Origin: Gracilaria gracilis
Taxonomy: Eukaryota > Rhodophyta > Florideophyceae > Gracilariales > Gracilariaceae
DNA: 64,000 nucleotides
NCBI GenBank assembly: GCA_030374805.1
Contig: JARGSG010000200.1
Location: forward strand, 186,001 to 250,000
Reading direction: 5' to 3'
Every line of letters begins with the position of its first letter. Positions within the stretch are counted from its first letter, which is position 1. Positions 19,427 through 27,328 of this stretch are shown here, in pieces. A program made the position numbers and the translations under genes. Under the pieces are notes generated by a model. The model searched no databases, had not been told where the DNA came from, and saw nothing but the letters and a program-made list of their open reading frames with translations.

Positions 19427-22400
19427 ATGGCGTCCGCTTCGACGCCCACCGCTCAGTCTGGAGAAGAAATGGAATATCTTCTTCAGCAACCATCGTCCGT
19501 AGCCTTTTCCGTGGACCACCCAAGACTCTCTAACACCAATCCAAGGTCAATTCGGATATTTCTACGTCAGTACGACCAGTATTCGAAGGAAGTCATGGAA
19601 CGAGCGCTACAGCTTTCGGTCATTGACTCGACCACCACCGAGCCTGTCCGTCCGGTCAGTATTTGCTTCTGTGTAGACTCTGAATGGCTTCAGTCCTGTA
19701 TTGATTTGGAATACATTCCTACGGTCAAGATGCCCGAGGACCTTACGGATGCCAAACTTCGTAGGTATTTGGAAACCGAAGCCGAGGAAGAAAAAGACAC
19801 TATGACGGTGACAGAAATTAATGCTATAATCAAACGTGAACTTTCGATGGACATGTCTGACAGCTCCTCCCGCTCGCGAATGAAGAGGCTTTTCACGTCG
19901 TATGTGTCTACGCTGCGTAGGAATGGGCTCATTTGGGTAATGAATGACCATCCTAAATTATCAGTCAAGCACATTGTAGCTACTATCCGTCCCAGAACAT
20001 TGCAACAACGTCTCGAAACAGACCTGGAACTGGTGTATTCACCTCTGAAGAAGGACTTCAAAGGTTTTATGAAACACGCAATGTCTGTGTCCGAAGCATT
20101 TCAGATCGTAGACAATGGTCCACCCTCTAGAACGCGAGTTTCAAAACCCCGCAAAGGAAACTTTGTAAGTTTTGCCACGAGTAGCGAGTCACCAGCCCCC
20201 CCAAGCTCTTCAACAGAGCAGAAGCGCGCAAGCCAGAAATCCAAACGACTTCCCCCGTTCTGTCCGCACGAACCATGCCAGCGTGAAGGTGAACGGCATT
20301 GGATTGATGATTGTACGAAGGCCACCGCTGTCGAGAAGGAAGCTCTGAAAGCTCATCTTTCAGCCAAGAAGGCAGCGGATGGACCTGCCAAGAACACAAG
20401 GTCTCACAAAGTCAAAGCGAAGCCAGGTAGTGTGGGACGTGTGAAACCTGCCCAGTACTCTACAGACGCAAGCTGTTCTGTTACTGTTTCCGATGGCATG
20501 ACTTCCGTCGAGACTTCCGGTCGCTGTGATGATGGCAGTGACGACAGCATTGTGTCACCTACACTCGCAGAGTCAGCTGCCTTGCAAGGTATCGGGAAGA
20601 TTTCCGCTATCAAGAAGGTCACGTTGGCTGTGGCACTAAGGAAGGATAATCAGGCAGAAGCAGAGAGTTTCTCTTTTTCACGCACATGGACAGTACCGCG
20701 CACCATTCTACACCTGGCATCTGGAAACTTGGCACTCATGAAGATCTCATTTTTGGTTGCTGATAACGATCTGGCTTGTGAGAATCTACTCATCGGCAGA
20801 CCCGTACTGCAGCATTTGCGTGTAGACACTCATACTCTGCTGGACAGAAACCGCTTCGCGTTGAATGGGGCAGACTGCTCACAAGTCGGCAACCCCACAT
20901 CCACTTCGGCAGGTGGGTACGTCAGCCGTCTCATGATTGCACGCCTAAACTGCTCTAGTACAACATCCGAGTCAACTACAGTTGCGCCCGACCGTTTAAG
21001 GGTGAACTACTATGCCCAGCGACGGGTTGAAGACCCATTTCCAGACCCAGCTCTTCTTGACACAGTTGACAGTGAGCAGCATGAGAGCATCCACAAAGCA
21101 GTAGAAGACATGTTGCAAGTGGCAGTTGGAAATGGACTGGAGAAAACCAAGGCGAACCTTCTCAGCGAAATGGCACATGAACATATCAACATCTTCAGAA
21201 CCTCGCTTTCCTCAGGACCACCAGCACAAGTCAAGCCACTGAAGATTGCCGTTACACCTGATGCCAAGCCAGTTCGCGTCCGTCTGCGTAAGTACTCGCA
21301 GGACCAGCGGGATTTTCTTGACAAGTTCGTTGGAAATCTTGTTCGAGCTGGTATGGTGTACCCCAATCCGTCGTCTCCATGGGCATCAGCACCACTTCTT
21401 GTCCCCAAACCTGGACCAGCTCGTTTCCGATTCACTGTAGACTTGCGGCCCATCAACAAGTTCACAGTCCAGCATCAGTTTCCAATGCCGAATATTGAAC
21501 AGGAACTACTCAAGCTGGCTGGATCCAAGTTCTTCGCCACTTTTGATCTCTCTCATGGGTACTGGCAGTTCCCTTTGGATAAGGCCTCGCAGGAACTCCA
21601 GTCATTCATAACGCCTGATGGCGTCTACACACCAACCAGAGTTCTGCACGGGACAACAAACGCTACGACACATCTACAATCCATTCTGGCAGAAGTGTTC
21701 CCCAAGGAGCTCCTCCAGCAGATTCTCTATTGGCTGGATGACATACTGCTTCACAATCGAACTGTGGAGGGACTACTGAAAGGAATTCGAAAGCTGTTCG
21801 AAACCTGTGCACGTTATTCGATCCGACTACATCCAGGCAAGAGTATCCTGTTTGCTCAAACCATTAAATGGTGTGGACGAATTGTATCCGCAGATGGAGT
21901 ACGCCATGACCCTCGACAGCTTGACGGCCTCCTTTCCATGGAACCTCCAACCACTGGAGCCCATTTGCAACAGTTTGTGTGCGCCATGCAGTGGGTCAAA
22001 ACCGGCATACCGAACTTCACGAATCTCATTGAGCCCCTACACCAAATGTTGGAAAGGGTATATGCCGTAGCTGGTAAGCGCACCAAACGAGCTGTAGCGA
22101 ACGTATCATTGCAGGATCTGGGATGGGATGAGAAAGAAAACATTGTTTTCGATCAGTGCAAGAAGGCGCTCGCTAATCTGGTTACTCTCGCTCATCGCGA
22201 CGAGCGGCAGCGGCTATGCATTTACACAGACGCATCTGACACCTCTTGGTCTGGTATCGTTACGCAAGTACCGAAAGAGGACCTCCATCTCCCTCACGCC
22301 GAGCAAAGGCACAGCCCGCTTGCATTTTGTTCCGGAAGATTCAACACGACTCAATTGGCTTGGTCGACTCTGGAGAAAGAGGCTTTCGCAATAATGGCTA

Positions 22401-24163
22401 CAGTCGAGAGAATGCATTGGCTTGCTGCCACCGCCGCAGGATTCGACCTCTTCACAGACCACAACAACCTCGTTTTCATATTCGACCCTCTCTCTCTCAT
22501 CCCGGATCTCAGCCTATCCTCAACACGAAAGGTTCTTCGTTGGGCTGTGCGTCTCAGTGTATACTTGTACACATGCTTCCACATCAGTGGACTGGACAAT
22601 GTGTGGGCTGACATGTTAACGCGTTGGTCTGCACCCAGAATTGTCCGAAGGTTACTCCAGATTCCAATTCTGCCAACCGCCAACACCGATGAATTCTGCT
22701 GGCCATCTGCAGAAGAAGTAGCACTGGAACAAGACCAACACTCCAACGTTCGCCCATTAGATCTACATTGTCTTAATGGAATCTGGAGAACCTCTTCAGA
22801 AGCCATTTGGATCCCGGAAAAGTCTGAGAACCTTCAGCTGAGACTCTGCATCATTGCCCACACTGGTCCCGCCGGCCATCGTGGTAGGCAAACTACATCA
22901 AATGCTCTGAGCAAGAACTATCATTGGACAACACTGTCGAAAGACATTCAGGATTTTGTAGATGCCTGCATCCACTGTATTTCGACCACTGGAGGTGAGA
23001 AAGTTCCAAGGCCCTTTGGTCCGGCACTCCATGGGTCAAACCCAAACGACCTTCTCCAGTTTGACTACATTGAAATTGGACCAAGTCATGTAGGGTCTAA
23101 ATACATCCTGATGCTTCGAGATGATCATTCCGATTACAAGTGGTTCTTTCCTACCTCAGGAACGACATCGGACAACGCCGCGCTTTCTATCGTAGACTGG
23201 TGCGCTGCCTTTAATGTTCCGCAGGGCTTGATGTCCGATGGTCCAACGCACTTCAAGAACGAGACCATCAGGAAAATAACGAAGTATCTTCGCGTACCGC
23301 ATCATTTCACACTCCCCTACACACCATGGAGCAATGGGGCAGTGGAAAGACTTGGCAAAGAACTCATCCGAACACTTCGGTCGTTGACATCCGAGTATCA
23401 AATGGATTTCAAAGAATGGCCCGATCTCATTCCAATCATCCAGAGCATCTTGAACAACACCCCGTCTCCTCACCGCAGCAACACTGCACCAATCACCGCC
23501 CTCATGGGTCTCAAACCTACTCCCCCTATCTCTACCTTCCTGCGCACATCTACCGCGAAGCCTGTTAACATTCGCGCAGCACGATTAGAGCGCTGTACCA
23601 ACATGGGCGCTCTGCAAAAGTTGATGTCCGAGTTACAACCTTTAGTGCACAATGCGCTACAGAACAACAGACAGAAGTCGAGAGAAAGGGCTTCCAAGGG
23701 CACTCTAGCAAATTTTGAGAAAGGGGATTTTGTATTGGTGGCAAGAGATGATTTCACGGCCGGTGAGAAGCTTGCGTTACGTTGGAGAGAACCACGCCGA
23801 ATTGTTAAGGCACTTTCGGACTACGTTTATCAAGTCGAAGATCTCAGGAACGGATCGCTCAAGGACATACATGGCTCTCGGTTGAAGTTTTACCATGACG
23901 AATCCTTGAACAAAGAGGCCATTTTGTCCCACGTTCTTTCATCTGAGACCGGTATGCCCGTAGGACGTTTACTTAAGTTGGTGGAAAGCGAGGAAGGCCT
24001 ATTGGTTCATGTTCGCTGGAAAGGTCTTGATGAGGCAGAGGACACTTTGGAGCCTCTCAAACAGATCTACAAGGACGTTCCAGTTATGCTGCAAAAACTA
24101 CTTCGTCGCAAAACCACATCCCCCGATCTGGCTAAGAAAGCAAAAGCTGCGCTTGGCCTTTAA
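19427..24163 (+). CDS. Gypsy-A Gag-Pol polyprotein with C-terminal chromodomain
   Basis: 1578 residues in one frame. Gag fills about residues 1-280, followed by a Cys/His knuckle-like block near 285-305. A protease region lies around 375-450. Reverse transcriptase spans about 600-860, RNase H about 925-1040, the integrase zinc region about 1144-1190 and the integrase core about 1210-1310. Near the C terminus, about 1508-1558, is a chromodomain-like block (V-x-V-R-W-K-G followed by an acidic E-D-T-L-E-P stretch). The order with integrase after RNase H defines Ty3/Gypsy, and the chromodomain places it among chromoviruses, which use that domain to choose insertion sites. The ATG follows the LTR by 52 bases. 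Confidence 0.92.
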   Translation: MASASTPTAQSGEEMEYLLQQPSSVAFSVDHPRLSNTNPRSIRIFLRQYDQYSKEVMERALQLSVIDSTTTEPVRPVSICFCVDSEWLQSCIDLEYIPTVKMPEDLTDAKLRRYLETEAEEEKDTMTVTEINAIIKRELSMDMSDSSSRSRMKRLFTSYVSTLRRNGLIWVMNDHPKLSVKHIVATIRPRTLQQRLETDLELVYSPLKKDFKGFMKHAMSVSEAFQIVDNGPPSRTRVSKPRKGNFVSFATSSESPAPPSSSTEQKRASQKSKRLPPFCPHEPCQREGERHWIDDCTKATAVEKEALKAHLSAKKAADGPAKNTRSHKVKAKPGSVGRVKPAQYSTDASCSVTVSDGMTSVETSGRCDDGSDDSIVSPTLAESAALQGIGKISAIKKVTLAVALRKDNQAEAESFSFSRTWTVPRTILHLASGNLALMKISFLVADNDLACENLLIGRPVLQHLRVDTHTLLDRNRFALNGADCSQVGNPTSTSAGGYVSRLMIARLNCSSTTSESTTVAPDRLRVNYYAQRRVEDPFPDPALLDTVDSEQHESIHKAVEDMLQVAVGNGLEKTKANLLSEMAHEHINIFRTSLSSGPPAQVKPLKIAVTPDAKPVRVRLRKYSQDQRDFLDKFVGNLVRAGMVYPNPSSPWASAPLLVPKPGPARFRFTVDLRPINKFTVQHQFPMPNIEQELLKLAGSKFFATFDLSHGYWQFPLDKASQELQSFITPDGVYTPTRVLHGTTNATTHLQSILAEVFPKELLQQILYWLDDILLHNRTVEGLLKGIRKLFETCARYSIRLHPGKSILFAQTIKWCGRIVSADGVRHDPRQLDGLLSMEPPTTGAHLQQFVCAMQWVKTGIPNFTNLIEPLHQMLERVYAVAGKRTKRAVANVSLQDLGWDEKENIVFDQCKKALANLVTLAHRDERQRLCIYTDASDTSWSGIVTQVPKEDLHLPHAEQRHSPLAFCSGRFNTTQLAWSTLEKEAFAIMATVERMHWLAATAAGFDLFTDHNNLVFIFDPLSLIPDLSLSSTRKVLRWAVRLSVYLYTCFHISGLDNVWADMLTRWSAPRIVRRLLQIPILPTANTDEFCWPSAEEVALEQDQHSNVRPLDLHCLNGIWRTSSEAIWIPEKSENLQLRLCIIAHTGPAGHRGRQTTSNALSKNYHWTTLSKDIQDFVDACIHCISTTGGEKVPRPFGPALHGSNPNDLLQFDYIEIGPSHVGSKYILMLRDDHSDYKWFFPTSGTTSDNAALSIVDWCAAFNVPQGLMSDGPTHFKNETIRKITKYLRVPHHFTLPYTPWSNGAVERLGKELIRTLRSLTSEYQMDFKEWPDLIPIIQSILNNTPSPHRSNTAPITALMGLKPTPPISTFLRTSTAKPVNIRAARLERCTNMGALQKLMSELQPLVHNALQNNRQKSRERASKGTLANFEKGDFVLVARDDFTAGEKLALRWREPRRIVKALSDYVYQVEDLRNGSLKDIHGSRLKFYHDESLNKEAILSHVLSSETGMPVGRLLKLVESEEGLLVHVRWKGLDEAEDTLEPLKQIYKDVPVMLQKLLRRKTTSPDLAKKAKAALGL

Positions 24164-24173
24164 AGGAGGGAAG

Positions 24174-24437
24174 TGTAGTGGATGAAGGCATCCACTTCGG
24201 CACTGAAGTAGATATAGACATCCACTTCAGCACCATAGCTCCACCAAGGATTGCTGCACCCACGCTCGGGTGGCATTACCTCCTACATAGTTAGTGTACC
24301 GTAGTAGTTTTCTGAAGCAGAAAACATTGGCAGTGGTGTACTTAAGACACCACATCTCTACCTCTTCAGTAAAATCAGAGGCATCGAACCTCAACACTCA
24401 GCACCCCTTTTGCGCATTGCAACCACACAAGCGCACA
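24174..24437 (+). repeat. 3' LTR of Gypsy-A
   Basis: 264 bases, identical by eye to 19111-19374, followed by the target duplication CCGTG at 24438-24442. Confidence 0.92.
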
Positions 24438-24444
24438 CCGTGTC

Positions 24445-24873
24445 TCATTGCGCCGAAGTGCCGACCGAGCCACCAGTACCGCCAACGCCACCCATAGCCG
24501 CGTTTTGGAACGACCCCTGGATGGAGCCACCACCGCTGACATTTCCGGAAGCGCCGTTTGCGGCGGCACCGCCGAATACACTGTTACCACCAAAGATACC
24601 GCCCGTCTTAAACGTAGGACCCTAGGAGGTCACGCCAGGGGCGCCAAAACCGCCTCGCACATTGGCGCCAACGGCGGAAGCGGCACCAACAGCTCCTCCA
24701 GCGCCACCTACAAATGTGGAGAAGTCAAATGTGGGAAATGGCTGGAAAGCGCCGAATTGCGGAATAACCGGCACCACGAATGGACGAACTGTTGGTGTTT
24801 GTGTGGCCAGAGGTGCAGCGTGTAGAATTGATGCCACGGCAGCTAGTACGAGTACGGTGAGGTTGAAGATCAT
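24445..24873 (-). CDS. Small glycine-rich secreted protein, frame holds one internal stop
   Basis: The ATG at 24873 starts a signal peptide (MIFNLTVLVLAAVASILHA) followed by a Pro/Phe-rich segment and then a Gly/Ala/Val/Ser-rich tail. A TAG at 24622-24624 ends the first part after 83 residues. The same frame then continues with Gly-rich coding (GG-I-F-GG-N-S, A-S-G-N-V-S-GGG and similar) to a TGA at 24445-24447, 143 codons in all. The uninterrupted composition after the TAG suggests a recent nonsense change or read-through. A TATA box lies 120 bases upstream, and an AATAAA-like signal would now be displaced by the Gypsy element inserted 2 bases after the final stop. Glycine-rich secreted proteins are often wall or matrix components; that role is inferred. 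The larger open frame upstream of the ATG (to 25269) crosses the TATA box and is unlikely to be coding. Confidence 0.65.
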
Positions 24874-24993
24874 ATTTGTATGGAATTGAAAGTCAGAAAA
24901 GTGCTGTGAACTTCTGTTGTGGTTGTTGTTGTCCGGAGTGCGTTGGTGCTTGAGATGGCGGTAGAGACGGGGCTCAGAAGGAGAATGGGACTC

Positions 24994-25000
24994 TTTTATA
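24994..25000 (-). promoter_or_regulatory. TATA box of the glycine-rich gene
   Basis: TATAAAA on the minus strand, 120 bases before the ATG at 24873. Confidence 0.6.
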
Positions 25001-25481
25001 GAGGGCACCGTTCTTGAGGCCGAAGAGGTGGTGAAGGGCTCGGTGAGCACAACATCATTAGTTCCTTGCTGATGTTGTCCATATTGTTGTAGCGAACGAC
25101 TGTAGATTTTCGAGTAGTGTAAACGACAGGAGGCAGAGGAAGCAAAGAATGACATAACGCTGGCTTTGCAGCTCACGAGACTGCCGCGCCCGCAGCAGTG
25201 AAATGGTTCATTGGCTGGTGTCCCCTTGTTTATTAGCAATAACCGTCTTGTCCGGCGGCATTGCACCATATCAGCCTTGAGAACGCGGGTAACGCTAGCT
25301 CTTGAGATCGTTACGATATTTAGTATTTCAGTATTTACTTACCGCGTAATTTGGCTTGTTATGTTTTCATGGCTCGTAGGTTTTGAACTTACTATTGTGT
25401 ACATGTGGCGCTCCTTTTTTCTGTAGTCTCGGGGGCTGTGGGAATTCGATATCAATACATTTTGTACTCTTGATCGCGAAG
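25001..25481. other. Intergenic stretch
   Basis: No gene seen. It marks the change from the host-gene part of the window to the element-rich part. Confidence 0.35.
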
Positions 25482-25770
25482 CCCTTACTACGAAGGCAAT
25501 GCTCTTCGCGGTGATCTAAAATACATAATGCTCAATCAGAATCCGCAGGAAAACTAGCGGTGGGCCTTTTTGGTAATAACTTTCAAAACTGCCGAAGCTG
25601 GAAAGTCTACCGCTTATCGCAAAGCTCCTACTAGGAAGACAAAGCTACGTGTTTTGAGCTAAAGTCTAGATTGCTCAGTCAAAATCTGCAGGAAAACTAG
25701 TTATCTGCATATTTTTGGTAATCTCTTTCAAAATTGGCGTAGCTACCAAATCTACCGCTTATACATAGAA
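25482..25770. repeat. Diverged tandem duplication, about 143-base period
   Basis: Two copies in direct order. CTCAATCAGAATC at 25531 matches CTCAGTCAAAATC at 25674. GCAGGAAAACTAG, TTTTTGGTAAT, CTTTCAAAA and TCTACCGCTTAT recur in the same order in both. The copies differ at many sites, so the duplication is old. It lies between the glycine-rich gene and the DIRS-like element and may belong to the end region of that element. Confidence 0.6.
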
Positions 25771-25822
25771 TGCTTACAGCTGTTTCAAAAACAGGGTCAT
25801 TGAGCAGCATTTTCACCTTTAC

Positions 25823-25849
25823 AAATGCGCCGTGTCACACGGCGCATTT
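25823..25849. repeat. Perfect hairpin with GC-rich stem
   Basis: Arms AAATGCGCCGTGT and its reverse complement, 13 bases each, around a single C at 25836. It lies about 260 bases beyond the stop of the tyrosine-recombinase gene. It could be a terminator-like or element-end structure. Confidence 0.65.
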
Positions 25850-26110
25850 TGTTTCCTTTCTGGACAAAATAACTTGTTTGGATCATTCCACTGCCAACAA
25901 ATAAAATTACTATTATTCCGCATTGTACGCGGCCAGAACCAGCTTGCCTTACTCATGTTGGGAATGCTTGGTTTGCTTCCAAGCGTTTCTTTCGCTGAGG
26001 GAGAGCAACCCAGTCATCGTGACAGGGATGCACCGCAGCACCGAGCTGCGGTCTTGCAAAAGTTGCTGTTTGCGCCTCCCATCCCACATGAGGAGTATAC
26101 TTTACTCATC

Positions 26111-27328
26111 CTAGGTTCTGCAGTTCGCACTTTGCCGATACTGTACGCATTGCTCCAGTAGCCCATCAAATCGCTTTGAACATTCGCGAATGAGCCTCTG
26201 CGAATCGCTTGATGTTCGCATGCGAGCAAGGGCAGCTCGACCATTGGTAAGGTAGCGCTGTAACGAGGAAAACGATTTCCATCTACCAATAATTGCAATC
26301 GTTTCCGCTGAAGATCCATCCAGATGATCCGACAGCGCACCACCTATTCGCGCCGAGTGCGATGTAAACCGTCCAGCTTCGAGCCCGAAGTATGTTGCAG
26401 CTTCTTTGAAAAGTGTGTTATACCTTGGGTAAGAAAAATTGAACAACCTTGCATTCGGAGACTGCGAAATATTCTCCACGTAGCTTTGTAGTATACCAAG
26501 AATATGTTTATCTCGCAAAGCTGTAAATTGCATGGGTCCGGTCTTATAATTTTCAATGTTGATTCCAGCAATATTCTTTCTCGTGTGGGCTATTCGGACA
26601 TCGTTCGGAAACACCACATCGCGCACCCGCAAGGATAATACTTCTGAAGCCCTCATATACGTGCACCATTGAACGCAAAGGGCAACAGAAGCCGACGTAC
26701 AGTTCTGCGAAATAAAATATTCGGCGAAGGCAGACATGAAAGACCTCGTCAAAGGAAGTGCGGGTACAGGAGGAACGGCTTTAGTCCATCCTTCCAAAGC
26801 TCTGCGAGACAAACCTAGACCGTTTCGCAACGAAGGTCGAGATAAGCACATAAACGCCAAGGCGTAGCACACGTTTTGGCGGTGACCAGGCGAGGCGTCT
26901 TCATAAAATGACTCATGGACATAGTCTGCAAAGAATTCATCCAGTTCTTCAATTGAGGCAGGGATACGCCGGAGAGAGTGTCTGAAAACAGAGTATGCAT
27001 TTTGATACAGACGTTCTGTCCTCGGAGATACTGTGAACGATACCAAGGGGTACCGCTTGAGATATGTTGCATTCGGAAGAATAAATTGCCGGCTTCGAGT
27101 AGACGATGAAACCTCGACTCCAGTACGACGCTGGGTAGGAAATTGTTGCTGCTTTGCAACTCCCGAGCGCTTCAGCAAGGATCTCTTCCATTGCCTCTCA
27201 AAAGCGGCTTCCGATGCAGAGAGAACGGGAGACTGCGCATCGCATTGCATCCTGGCCGAGCGAAAGACAAACGCTCTCGGCCCGGATGAGGAAATTGGGC
27301 TACTCATGGCTGCCCCACTTCTGGCCAT
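26111..27328 (-). CDS. Tyrosine recombinase of the DIRS-like element
   Basis: 405 residues. The catalytic domain shows the tyrosine-recombinase pattern: Arg226 (Y-M-R-A-S-E-V), His324 to Arg327 (H-S-A-R), a later G-R-W and the likely nucleophile Tyr359 (L-Q-R-Y-L). About 90 N-terminal residues are Ser/Arg-rich and probably disordered; residues about 95-210 form the core-binding part. The enzyme would join a circular cDNA into the genome without the staggered cuts made by an integrase. It overlaps the end of the RT frame by 25 bases, as is common in DIRS elements. Confidence 0.85.
   Translation of the reverse strand: MARSGAAMSSPISSSGPRAFVFRSARMQCDAQSPVLSASEAAFERQWKRSLLKRSGVAKQQQFPTQRRTGVEVSSSTRSRQFILPNATYLKRYPLVSFTVSPRTERLYQNAYSVFRHSLRRIPASIEELDEFFADYVHESFYEDASPGHRQNVCYALAFMCLSRPSLRNGLGLSRRALEGWTKAVPPVPALPLTRSFMSAFAEYFISQNCTSASVALCVQWCTYMRASEVLSLRVRDVVFPNDVRIAHTRKNIAGINIENYKTGPMQFTALRDKHILGILQSYVENISQSPNARLFNFSYPRYNTLFKEAATYFGLEAGRFTSHSARIGGALSDHLDGSSAETIAIIGRWKSFSSLQRYLTNGRAALARMRTSSDSQRLIRECSKRFDGLLEQCVQYRQSANCRT

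Larger units (their letters stand above)
19111..24437 (+). mobile_element. Gypsy LTR retrotransposon with chromodomain, whole and young (Gypsy-A)
   Basis: A full element with two 264-base LTRs (TG...CA) that look identical by eye, a polypurine tract (24162-24173) before the 3' LTR, one long polyprotein frame and the target duplication CCGTG (19106-19110 and 24438-24442). It looks whole and recent. It sits 2 bases beyond the stop codon of the minus-strand glycine-rich gene. The broken element at 29530-32806 is of the same family. Confidence 0.93.

Noticed and set aside
24622-25269. 215-residue frame reading from 25269 into the glycine-rich gene
   Set aside because: The upstream part crosses the TATA box and has no coding character. 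The signal peptide starts at 24873.
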